Below are positions 33,520 through 45,700 of a DNA stretch of 64,000 nucleotides, piece by piece. Source of the DNA: Macrostomum hystrix. Taxonomy: Eukaryota > Platyhelminthes > Macrostomidae. The notes under the pieces were generated by a model, which was not told the DNA's origin, did no database searches, and was given only the letters and a program-made list of their open reading frames with translations. The stretch covers positions 12,866,501 through 12,930,500 of the forward strand of contig CATNEN010000039.1 in the NCBI GenBank assembly GCA_950097015.1. Reading direction: 5' to 3'. How positions within the stretch are numbered: position 1 is the stretch's first letter; each line of letters opens with the position of its first letter. A program made the translations under genes and the position numbers.

Positions 33520-35553
33520 ATGGAATCTAGAGTTGGATTGTTAGAGTCAGACTCTAGTTTCTCTATTAATCAGCACATTGAGGAACCGAAGCGACCTCCA
33601 GTGACATTGCACATGGTTGATGACAGCCACAGCCGCATTGGTGTCACCGGAGGTGGTATCGAGAACTCAGAGCTGACACAGTCGGGGCCAAAGATCATTG
33701 TCCGCACCGCTGCCGGGTGGAGCTCCAAGACAACCAGGCCGACTCGACTCGACTCTGCTGGGCGATGGGTGAGAATTGAAGGATGTGCATTGATGGCTGA
33801 TGTACTGAGGGATGTGCATTGATGGCTGATATACTGAAGGATGAGCAGTGACGGCTGATGTACTGAAAAATGAGCAGTGATGGCTTGTACAAAATTATAA
33901 GTACTGCTCATGGGATCAAACTAAACCAAATCTTTGGTCTTTAAACTTTCCATTTTAGATGGTTCGAGATGGCCTCGGAATTGGCTGTCTGTGCCTGGCA
34001 TGGGGTGTGATGCTCTATGCCGAGCTGGTCGTCCTGTGTGTCATCTTGACGCCGGCGCCGTCCGCTGCATTTCGTCTCCTTGGTGGAGTCGCCTTCCACA
34101 GCCTCATTGGCCTGGCGCTGGCCGCACATCTGAGAAGCGCTTTCAGCGATCCCGTGAGGCTCAGGACTCGTCGATTTCTCCTAAAATCTTAAGTAGTCTC
34201 ATATAAACAGCCAATGATTTTTCTTCAGGGCGCGGTGCCTCTTAACAGCGCCACCCAGGAGAATCTGCTTCGCCTCGGCGCACTTCCCGACGGTCGAGAT
34301 CGCATTGTGTACCGATGTTCGCGATGCGACTGCGTTAAGCCTGACCGGACGCATCACTGCAGTGTCTGCGGCCGCTGTGTGCGCCGGATGGATCATCACT
34401 GCCCGTGGATCAACAACTGCGTTGGATTGCGCAATCAGAAATTCTTTGTTTTGTTTACAGTGAGTGCCCGGCAGACTATCCGGGTTGTGAACTCTCGACA
34501 TGGTTCAACAGAAACCAGTTTTTTATTTACTGCCTTGTTGAACCACTTTCTTTCAGGTGTACATATCACTGGTCAGCTGTTTTTCTGTCTACCTGTGCTT
34601 GCACTATTTTGCTATCTGCCTCAGATCCGAATGGGAAGGTAGGATTATTGGTATGAAAATCTGGTTCGCAGTAAATTTAGTACACCCTACGTGCTTATTT
34701 ATAAAGATGTCTTGTTCGCCTTCCAGCGTGCATGAACGGCCCATCACCAGCCGTGACAACAATGTTGCTGCTAATACTGATTGTGCTTAGCCTTATATTT
34801 GGCTTGTTCACGGCCGTGATGGCCGGTTCTCAAATTAGCTCGATACTCTCCAACACTACTGTGAGTATTTTAAATATTCACTTTTAGTGGTATTCCTTCT
34901 TTAAAAAGCAGCTTATTTAGTCGAGAGGGGGTGAGTGGCAGAGTGGTCTGACGTTTTTGCCTCTCACACAATTTTCCCTGAGCTCGATTCCGTGGCGAGG
35001 CCACATTCATTTGGGGCGCAGCCGCGGAGAGAAGGCTTGGGGGCTTGTCGTGCAATTTCCTCCCTTTAAGGTTCAACCTCCAAGGCAGAGTGAAAGTGTG
35101 TGAAAGTGTCTGACGATGAGAAATTCAGGGCAGATGTACACACCTGTGTGAGCGTATGCCTGCGTGTGCTTTTATGCTCAGGAGTCTATGGGCAGAATTG
35201 CCTCATCGCTGGCTGCGGGTCTAGTGCCACTAAATAATGTGTCATTGCCCGCAGCTCTTCTGCAATTATTTGTATACATATGATTACTTTTACTTTCCTG
35301 GAAAATTGAAAATATCTTTCTGGGGACAAAACAGGCCCTACAAAAATGCTTCTTCCCGCTGTTGCTGACCTTCCTGCAGGGCATTGAACGCATCAAAGGT
35401 GAGCAGAGAGAGTCAGCGCAGGCTGGTCTGAGCTGGACGGACCGGTTGGCCACCGTGTTCGGCCAGCCAGTCTCCTGGAGGTGGCTCAGCCCGCTGCACC
35501 GGCCACGGTTGCAGGCCGAAGACGACGAGCTGGTTGGCCAACTGGCCGCTTGA
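33520..35553 (+). CDS. ZDHHC3/7-like: Golgi-type DHHC palmitoyltransferase, ZDHHC3/7-like
   Basis: Exons 33520-33768, 33959-34153, 34229-34459, 34557-34638, 34727-34860, 35380-35553; 354 residues, all in phase. The enzyme transfers palmitate to cysteines of membrane proteins. Seen: four membrane segments (two in exon 2, one in exon 4, one in exon 5); the Cys-rich domain with HHCSVCGRCVRRMDHHCPW, which includes the catalytic DHHC; KPDRTHHC before it; NTTGIE after the last membrane segment, matching the TTxE motif region of ZDHHC3/7; and a GQPVSWRWLSP C-terminus like their GHPFSLGWASP. An in-frame ATG at 33484 would add 12 residues, but a good acceptor (TTGCAG at about 33505) lies between, so 33520 is preferred. 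Intron 5 holds a SINE, and intron 1 opens with a short tandem repeat. Confidence 0.93.
33769..33885 (+). repeat. Tandem repeat starting at a DHHC-gene donor site
   Basis: Four units of about 30 bp (GGATGTGCATTGATGGCTGA and variants with GAGCAGTGACGG) begin about 10 bp inside the intron. A copy of the unit's first part overlaps the intron start. Confidence 0.8.
34926..35270 (+). mobile_element. tRNA-derived SINE, copy 1
   Basis: GTGGCAGAGTGGTCTGACG is a tRNA A box, and GAGCTCGATTCC at about 34979-34990 is a B box. A shared body follows: CCACATTCATTTGGGGCGCA, GAGAAGGCTTGGGGGCTTGT, GATGAGAAATTCAGGGCAGA, then TGCCCGCAGC near the 3' end. It lies in intron 5 of the DHHC gene, sense strand. Confidence 0.88.
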
Positions 35554-36743
35554 TGCGCTGTACGAGCGTATTGCTTCTCATATCTGACGCTCTTTTAAGG
35601 AATGAAATGCCAACAGCATGAGTTTTATCTGCAGCTACTAAGAAACATCTGTTCTGCTCTCACGTAGGACATAACACTATTGAAAGCAGGGCTGTGGGGA
35701 CTGGCTTTGAGGTAGGAGAGTCTGTTTTATTTCATCGTTTGAACAGAAATTTTACTCGCTGCTATCAAAGTTATACTAGGGCTGGTCTTTCCCTAAGTAT
35801 GAATAACCATAGGGTTTTTTGAGCGATCTATATAATTAGACCTACTTCGCACGCAAAATACCGTACACAGGCACACTCCCAAACACGTGTGTACATCTGG
35901 CCTTACTTTTTTATCGTCGGGCAGTGTACACTCTCACTGTGCCCTGGGGGTTGGCCCTCGTGGGTATGCATTGCGCAGCTAACTTTCTCTCTTGATTGGT
36001 GCGAGGCCAGTAACGCTATTGTCCTATTCAAGTGTCAAAGTGTCCTAGTGTGTTCTAGATAGCTTGACCGAAATGTGTAGAAGCTATTTTATTGTTTTTT
36101 TCTTTAAGATCTTTTTATCTTAATTGGCGCGAACGGAGGAGATAAATAATATGAAAATATGATGCGGGAATATTTATTTTGTATCGATCAATCTAAGCCT
36201 TATTACTTTCTCATCGGAAACATGTTAGTTTAATTGCCAATCATTCCTCATTGCTTTTTTCTACTCACTAAACTGCACCCGTTTATTTTTTTTCAATGCA
36301 TTGTCCTCAGTACAGCTCTGTCTTCTAAAACAATATATATATAGCTGACCTATCTGTTTAGATTCAAGTTAAAACAACATTTCAAGCTATTACATAGCTT
36401 CAACGTTATTGGTAGTCTTTGTAGTGCGTATTGATTTTCTTATGTTGCCAAGGACATCAAATGAAAAACAAAAGTCACAAATGTGCAATTAAAGAAATTG
36501 ATTTAGTTTATTGTATTTAGTTCATAGCCCGTTTGTCTGATACCCAATATGGACAAGCACCAAGTTTTTAAATTAGTCAAACGGAAAAAAGTTACAGTTT
36601 GTTGAATGAATGAGAAAGCGGTAAACAGTTCAATCTGTTATTAAAGTTATTTAAGCATTTTCCCAAGCATGCTGATGCTTACAGCTAAACTACACTGGCA
36701 CACTGATAAATCTGTTACCAGCTTGCCAATAACAAGTGTGGCA
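35554..36743. other. Space between converging genes
   Basis: It holds the 3' ends of the DHHC (+) and lectin (-) genes. TTTATT at about 36507-36512 is a likely AATAAA for the lectin gene, 230 bp past its stop. A minus-strand SINE fragment lies at about 35850-35965. No exon is seen. Confidence 0.5.
35850..35965 (-). mobile_element. tRNA-derived SINE, 3'-part fragment
   Basis: It matches the middle of the SINE in reverse: ATACCGTACACAGGCACACT, GTGTGTACATCTGGCC, ATCGTCGGGCAGTGTACA and a GGTTGGCCCTCGTGGG block. The tRNA head is absent. Confidence 0.7.
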
Positions 36744-39700
36744 CTACCTGGCTCCGGCGAACGAAGGGTTCGACAGGCCTCCGGAATCAGCCTTTCCGGT
36801 CTCCAGGCTGACCTCGTTGGTGGCGCTCGACCAATTGGCATTGGCGAAACCAGATTCGCCCTCGCCGCTGACAGCGCCGCCGGAAGACTTGGATCCGACG
36901 CGGCGGCGATAGAAGAATACGGCAAGGACAGCAGCCAGCAGCAGCGCCAAGAAAAGAACCACGGCACCCCCCACCAGGGCGTCATTCTTTAGATCTGAAA
37001 TCGAATTGGTCAAAGTTTGAAGCAAAATGCAAAATCAAGATGCTAATATTTGCAACAGACTGTGCAAAATGACGCATCGCTTAATGACAGTAGACCCGCA
37101 GCCACCCCTGAACAAGTATAGACACACAGCATATGCGATCTTATGTCACTGTATATGCCTCCACTTGTAGTCATAATAGTCATAAATCAAAATAAAAGTC
37201 ACCGTCCGGATATGATAAAAAATCCAGATTACAGTTTCGAGGTTCTCACCTTCAATGGCTCTTAGAATTGGGCCTTGAGTTGTGCCAATGCGAGTTGTGG
37301 TGGGCTGCTCAGTCTGCCGGGTCTGTCCACCCACGGTAGTTCGGGTTGTTCTGATTCCGGTCGTTGTGGCCGTTGTGCGGGTGTCCGTCGATGGAATCTT
37401 TGGCATTTTGCAGACGTAGGAGTTGAGCTTCGAGCAGAAATGATCATTCCATTTCTTGTTGCTGTTGTACATCTCGACGCAGTTTTCGTTGGCTCCGTTT
37501 GATGGCTCGTTCATGCTCCAGTAGACGTAGCCCAGTGGACTGTGGTCGTTCCACTCGAATCCACCGCGATCAGTTCGTAACAAACCAATCCAATAGTCCC
37601 TTCGCAGTGTTGTCTGCTGATTCTTTTCATTGATAAGGCTGGCGACAAAGTTCTGCTCACTCTCGCTCAAGATGCTGACCAGGTTGGCGCGATAGAGCCT
37701 CTGACACTCCACTTGAGCAACCGGTGCTGTGACGCCTACGCTAACGTTGGCAGCCAAGTAGCAGCTGTCAAACTGCGGCACAAAGCCTGGCGGACAAGTA
37801 CCATCAATGTGAGGCTGCGTGGTTGGCATGGGGCCATTGCTCTTGCGGCACAGTGCCGGCAAAGGAGTGGTGCAGTTGGTAGCGAACCAGGCTCCAGTCT
37901 TGTCCATTTGAACACAGGTCGACTGCTCGTTATTACCTGGTTGTCCCTGGCCCCAATTGACGTAGGTCAGGTGCCACAAGTCGCTCCACTCGTAGACGCC
38001 TCTGTTCCTTTGATCAGATAGACCAATCCAGGTTGGAATGTTTGCGATCGATTCGGTCATGTAGTGAGCAAAGTTCTGCTCCCACACGTCATGAATTGAT
38101 GCCAGGTTGCCTCCGATGCGCCTGCAAGCCGACTGAGCTTCGTTCCAGCTCGTGGCAGACGGTAGATATCTGTAACAGGATGAGCCGTATGACTGCCAGT
38201 TGGCCTCACAAATCGTCGAAGTTGGAGGCTTCCAGTCGGTTACAAGTTTTGAATATTTGTACGTCATGCAGATAAATCCCATTTTTCTGTTGCAGTCTGC
38301 GTCGTTCCATTGTCCTGCCCGGAATCTTTCTGTGTACATGTGCACGCACTTTTCCTGTGGGATTTCAGGCGAAACGAAAATAAACCATATGAAATATATA
38401 AAAAAGGAATAAGTTGTGATAACTTACATTCTTGTTGTTTGGTTCATTGTAGGCCCAGTTGCTATATTTGAAGGGTGAGTTATCATGCCAATAATAGAGA
38501 TGCATGTTGTATCGTGCAAACAATCCAATCCATAGGTTGCTGTCATTGTAGGACCTGTACGAGGCAAGTATTGCTGAAAAATAGGCGTATACATTTTTTT
38601 ATTTTTAGTCCAAAAACGAAGAGCATGCTCTAGTACACAGTCAGAACTAAAGCTATTTACCTTGCTCATATTCGCTGGAAATACTTGCCAGGTAGCCCCG
38701 AAATTCTTTATCTTCTGGATTTGGGCGCTCGCACACTTGTCTGGCATCAGACCACGACAGTGCTTGATCCTCATAGATGCGGAAGCACTTGTCACCTACT
38801 CTGAAGTACCATTTCGGACAATATCCGGGCATTGGGGTGACCGGCGCCTCAGTTCTGCTTGTATCATTACTTCTTTTGCAGATGAAACGATGAAGCTCTC
38901 CGCACTGGTCATCATTCCAGAGACCGTTGCTCGAGTAAAAGGAAGCACAATGTTCAGCCCCACCTGCATTGTTGGGCTCGCCAGCGTTCCAGTTGAAATA
39001 GTTGGCTCCAGTACCGTCAGTCCACCACCATCCCCCATTCTGGCCCAGCTCATTCAGTCCAATCCAGTAAGAGGCGAAGCTGATGTGCAGCTTGCTGGTG
39101 AGTCGGAGAAGGAAGTCAGTCTCTTCATTGTCGTGAATGCTGACAAGATCTGACTTCAAGCCGCGGCAGTATTGTAGGGCATTGTGCCACTCAAGAATAT
39201 TTGTGGACAGCATATAGCAATAGCCATTGTAGTATTTCCATCCCTCTCCACAGTCGGGTGCATCTGGCGCCGTGGTTGGCTCAATGGTACTTCCCGTTGG
39301 GTAGATGCCCTTTGGCATTTCACACAGCCAGTTCATAGCGGCGTTGCAGTTGTCAATAACCCAGCTCATGTCAGATGGACTTAACACGCCGCAATTTTGG
39401 TTACCGTTAATGTTTTCGGGTTGCTTGTCACCTCGCCAGCTGAAATACCCGACAGGCGAGCCGTCAGCCCACACAAACCCTTTGTTAGAATCTCTCGTGT
39501 TGAGTCCAATCCAGTAGCCGATTGTGCCACCAACCGTTTTTTCCAGTTCCTTCATGGTCTCATTATTTTGAATGCTGGCTAGGTCTCCATTCAGGCTTTG
39601 ACAAAGCGCTCTGGCTTCTGGCCATGACTTCTTGTCCGTTGCCTGAGTGGCACTGAAGCCTCGATAGCAGTTTCCGTTAGCTTCTATCCAACCTGAAGCA

Positions 39701-42700
39701 CAGTAGGCTGGATTGTAAGTAGTTGGTGGCATCGTTGGCGTAGAGTAGCCCACCTGTCCGACTTGGCAGATATAGTTTCGACTGGACTGTGAAATCCAAA
39801 GGCTCATCTCCCACAAGCCGAGCAAAGGCGATATCAGGCCTTGAACTCCGTAGAGGATCGAGTTTGGTTTCCAGTTAGAGTAGGAAAACGGCCGTCCGTC
39901 CTCCCATCTGAAACTTCGACCGAACTGAACAAGACCGATCCAGAAGTTGGACGTTGCCCGCAGTTCTGTCAGCCTAAGAAAGATGTGATTCTGGACATCC
40001 ACCGTCGGGATGGATGCCAGAAGGCCTCCGTCGTTTCCACAGAGTGCCTTAGCCTGGAACGCAGTAATGAGCGGTCCATCCACCACATACTTCATGCAGT
40101 ATCCACCATAGGCATCGTTGTATCCGTTTGGACAGCCGGGGGGCTTCGTAACCGGAGGCAGCACCAGCACCGGAATCTGTCGTTGCTTGCAAGCAAATCT
40201 TCGCTTCTCTTCGCAATTTTGATCGTTCCATCGACCGTTCTAAAATTATTTTGCGTCTTTCTTATAAGAATCTCACCAGTATCGTGCCTTTGTTATATAT
40301 TAAAATGGTTTGTCCAATACTTACCCAACCAGCCTGGCTGTTGAGGATTTCAACGCAGTCTTCCTTATCTGCATAGTTATTTGGCTCACCCTTAAGCCAA
40401 TAAGTGAACGTAGGTTTGGATGTATCGGTCCATTTGAAGTACATTATGCGCTGCACTGCTATGGAGTCATAAAACCCGATCCAATAGTCGTCTAAAGAGC
40501 AAAAAATTTAATAAAACTGAGCAGTCTGCAGCAGTATGAATTCAAGCAGTCACGATAACAAGACTGCACTCACAGTTATTTGGAGACGCCAGCTCTTGCA
40601 GAAACTGCTGCTCAGCCAGGTTCATGACTGAGGCAAGGTCACCGCCATCTGACTCACACTTGGTCTTGGCATCGTGCCAGGTTCTTACATCAGCAAATGA
40701 AGTGTAAACCTTGTAGCACATGTTGTTGTGAACACTGTAGCCATCACGACAACCCCTCAAATAGCCATTGGGAACTTCAATCGTGGTGGCCGGTGGCGGC
40801 TGAATCGTTATAAGCACATTGCCCAGCTTTTTGCAGATACTGGCATAGCGCTTTTCGCATGCGAAGTCGTTCCATAGTGCCGAGTCGGCGTAGATCACAC
40901 CGCAGTCCTCGCCTGCGCCGGCGTTGTTCGGCTCACCGGCTGCCCAGTTCAAGAAGGTGACCGGCTGCCCGTCGTCCCAAACCCAGTTGCCTTCCTCAGC
41001 TCTGTGGATCAAAATAAAGCTCGATCTTATTGTGATATCAATGTAACACGTGAGAATTAGTATTATTCACATCCAATTATCCTAAACCTAAATTTTATTT
41101 CGGCTTTTATTTTATAAAAAATATAAAAAAATATAAAACTAGTCGATGGAGTGTAATTGGCAACAAGACCCACACAAATTAATATCTTCGTCAACAGCTA
41201 ATTATAAGGTAAAGCAGTGTAATTTAACAATCGGGTAGCTCAAAAGACAACAATTTTCCCGCTTTTCCAAGATTAGAACTCTTGCACTCTGAGTTAGTAT
41301 CCAGTGGGCTTCGGCTTCACTAGATCATATATTTTAGTGGTACTCATATGGTTCATCAGTAACACATACCTGTCGTTAAATCCAAGCCAGAATCCCAGAA
41401 TTCCATTGTCCTCATCCTTCATGGACTTGATGCGAGCAGCAATGTATGCTTTCTCCTATCAGTTTATAATGTATAGTGGTGACAAGTATCTTTAAATCAT
41501 AATGAAATGCTAATTACTACTTCTCTTTCATAAAAAATATATTCTAATAATTAATTTTGTTGTAGTCGGTTGAGCTTTACTTGAAAATCTGTGTTGCGGT
41601 TTAAATTCGTTTAATAGGGCTCAAAGAATCATTTAAAGTTGACGACAGTTGCACTCACCTCCTGGGTGACAATACTGACGAGCTTGCCCCCCTGGAACTC
41701 GCATTGGTGCTTGGCATCGAACCAGATCAGTGGGTCAGTATTGAACAAATAGCAATAGCTTGACGTTGGGTCTCGTCTCCACAATGGGCCGCAGAATGGG
41801 TCGAAATTTGGCGTAGTAGTTCCCGGCAGCGTTGGTCGAGGCGATCCATTTACGCCTGTTTGAATGTTAGTGCAGGCTCGTATGATTTGAAATGTTGCAA
41901 TTGAACAGTGGAAATACCCCACTATTTTTCCCCAGGGGAAAGATCGCTGAGGTATTTCAAATACCATCTGCCTGCTTCAAGATACCTCAAAAACCGAATG
42001 ACCGATTTCGGAGAGTCCACCGTATGAATCATAAGTTTCGGCCCTTTACGTTAAACAAACATTCGAAGCCGTCTGACATCAGCATCGTCGAGAAATTCAG
42101 CGATTCTTGTCGAAGAACCTGGTAACAAGGACAACTAACATTGCTCCGTATTAAACCCTCTATGACGAATCCATATTGGTTTATTGATAACCTTCCACCC
42201 CAGCGGCCTGACTGAAAGACCTCTTGTATTTCCTGCTTTGAGAAATCAGACTCAGTAGAGGTAAAATCAACCGCTTGATCAAATTCTTGAACTCACTAGC
42301 TAGCACCTTGCATATGTACGGAAGCCGATAAGTGCACCGGTTGTCATTCCAAAGACCGAATGTGTACATCTCAACGCAGTTCTCTTCCTTCTCCATGTTG
42401 TTCGGCTCGCCCTGCTGCCAATTAGAATAATCTAGCGGCGAATTGTCAACCACCCAGAGCCAGCTTCGGTCCTCGGTGCTGCGAGTGTGCAGTCCGATCC
42501 AGTAGTCCCTTCTGGGATCGAGCTGCTTCTGGATGAACTCCTGCTCCGACCGGCCGCGAATGTCGATCAGATCGGCGCCCGGATACTTTTGGCAATTGGA
42601 TCTGGCGGTCAGCCAGTCCACGAACTTCTCGGACTCGAGCTTGTAGCAGCGCGAGCCGTACAGTAGCCAGCCAGGCTCGCAGACGAAGCTTGCTGAGAGG

Positions 42701-45700
42701 GTTGACGAATGTTTTCAAGTGTGTAGTTGCCATAGTAGGTGCCGAGAAAACTCACTAAATAACTAAGTTTTGTGTGCACAAGTAGCAACTCACGGTAAAC
42801 AGTAGTAGGAACCAGTGGCGTCTTTCCCAGTGGTATTTCGCACACGAAGCCGCCCTTCTCAGTCGGATTGGCCACCTGCCAGCGACCTCCATCGTCTGCG
42901 GCGAAAATCCTTCCAGCGTTGGCCCGCGAGTTGTCCAACTGCGGCTGTCTATCTGCCCAGTTTGTGTAGCCCGTGCTGACGAGGTCACCGGATGTCCATT
43001 TGATTTCTCCGCTCTCAGAAACCGCACCTTGGAGAATATTTGACAAGCAGAACGTTGCAGTGCAGCTATTAGCAGTGGGAGCTTCATGCCGCATTGGGAG
43101 GGAGTGGCAGAACGATCTAGCTTTTTGCCTCTCCCACCAAGGTCCCTTAGCTCGATTTCACGACCAGATTTTACGAAATTTTAAATTTTACGCGCTACCG
43201 CAGAGTGAAGACTTGGTGGGCTTGTCGTGCAATTGCACCATTGTGGGCCAACCTCCATAGCACTGTACTACGAGAGTGTATATTATTTGGCGATGAGAAA
43301 GTGAGGGCAGATGTACACACCTATGTGAGTGTGTGCCTGCGTATACCATATGTGTGCCTGTGTGCTCAGGAGTCAGCAGAATGGGCAACATTGCCTCCTC
43401 CCTGGCTACGCTAAATAGTTATAGACTCGTATTTAGTACTCGCACTTATTCGTACTAGACTATTAGTAGTAGTATTAAATAAAGAATGCCGTCATGTAAC
43501 GCATTTTAGCAAAAATAACGTACGATACATTCCAATCCAGATGTAGTCGATCCCGTTCTTCACGAAGTCCTCTCTGTAGACGTTGATGAACTTCTGGACG
43601 TGGTCCCTGCGTAGATTTGAGCAAATAAGGATTTTAGTGCGCTCGCCTTTATTTGCTTTCCCACACGCCACACATTGTGGTGTCCGAAAATATAACCTTC
43701 TTATCTATATTAAACTATAAAGCTGATAACAGCAACACTCACTGCTTAACTCGCATCAGAGTGGCACCGTATGACTGGCAGTGTTCAGACGCCTGATTCC
43801 AGGATAACTGAGTTGGATTGAGCGAGTAGCAGGTGTCTCGGTGCTGGTACCAGCCATTGGCGCAGGTGCCAGTAGGTCGGGAGCAGATGAAGCCAAACTT
43901 GACACCATTGCAGGCGTACTGGCGCCACTGCCGAGACGGATCGGTGCCCTCCGTGTGCGCACAGAGGCCGCTTGTTGGCTGCGGCTCGAGCCCATTGCTC
44001 CAGGACTTGTAAACCACAACCGAGTCGTCTACCCAACGCCAGCTAAATTGGCTCGGGTCACTTGTTGACTGCTGGGTGCGAAGGCCGATCCAGTAGGTGT
44101 TTATGATCGCACCGGAGCCTCGGTTCACGATGTCTCGGATGATGACGCTGGTGGCCTGGTCCTTCACCGTGGCTAGATCGGACTCCATGCGGTTGCAGCT
44201 TTCTCTGTGAATTCAAGCCATTTTAAAAGTAGACGTAGAAATGAACGAAGTCTCTAAAATGGAACGCTCGACTTTAATATGCACTGTTTTTCTTTATAAA
44301 TTTCTTGGCCTTTACCTAGCATCTTCCCAGTAAAGCTTATTACTGAAGATTTTGTAGCATCGATCTCCGTGTGTTTCCCAACCGTCATCTGAGTCACACG
44401 TAGTGGCATCCTCTGCAATATTTGATTGATTTCTAATTTAGATCAATACAAGCTTCTCAGATTCTATTCGTCATAGTTTTACTAATAATCAAATTAGGTT
44501 AAATTATAAACAAAAGAAGCCTTGACAAAGAGACGACACTGTTCTGGATTTTAATGGCCATTGGTTGAATATTTTAGGACGTACAGAAAAAGAAAAATGT
44601 GGATATTTTAAATACCGCAGATGACATACTGCGGTTAAGTATAAAAGATCTCAATTTCAATTTCTGAACAAGAAAAACCCCGGACGTATAATTAAAAAAA
44701 TTTAATTACAGGGTTGCAGATTTACAGAAAGACCGTAACTTACGCTTCTGCTTCTGGCACACGTAGGCAGCCTTGTTGTTGCAATTGCGCGGGAACACGT
44801 AAAGAAACTCGCTGTTCTGGGCAGCACCTTGAATTGTCATGCAGTTGCCCGGAGTGGAGTCACTGTTACCAGTGAGCCATGTTCTGGAGTGTTCAAGAAG
44901 TGTTGAATAAATTATATTGTAATATTTCCCTGAGCTTGAAATCGACACAAGCGGGTTATTGGAAATCTGTTGACCTCATGATTATCATGATTTCTCTGTA
45001 AACAAACTTATAAAACTTCCAAAATTTTCGAGGCAAAAGTTTCGGATTTAAGACTTGACATTAGAAAGAATACGCTATTTTCCCCCTACGGATAGACCAC
45101 TGGGAGTGTTTTAAATACCCACTGCCTACTTCACAATAGCTCCCATACCGAATGACCGATTTTCGTGAAAGTCCACCGCATGATTATAAAAGTTTCCACC
45201 CTTTATTATGACCTGACTGTCAAAGCCGTCCGACGTCAGGATCGTCGAGCGATTCTTTTCAAAAAACCCTGGTGACAAGGACAACTAGCATTACACTGTA
45301 TCAACCATTATCGCGAATCAATATTGGTTTAACAGTAGAACTACCAAGGGGGGAATTCCCCCCCCCCTGACAATTTTTTGTTGCGCGTCTTCTGAAACAA
45401 GAAACAAGTCGCCAGCTCTTCAGACCGTCGAGATATTCAATGTTTCTGGCCGAAGGTCCGATTTTTCCCATAAGAGCTAGTGTACTTCATGCACCCCTAT
45501 GCACGAAATTGCACTGCACCTCAGTGCGGCCTTGCCAGGCCTTCAAAATTGATCAGCATGTCACCCGAATGTGCCTGCACCATCTCCGTCTTCGGTGGTC
45601 ACCTACCTTTATCTAGACGGAGCAGCTGGACCTTAAACAAGTAATAGTTGAGTTTAGGCCAATATCGAGGCTTTATTAGAGAAAGTAGAAAAATTCGCTT

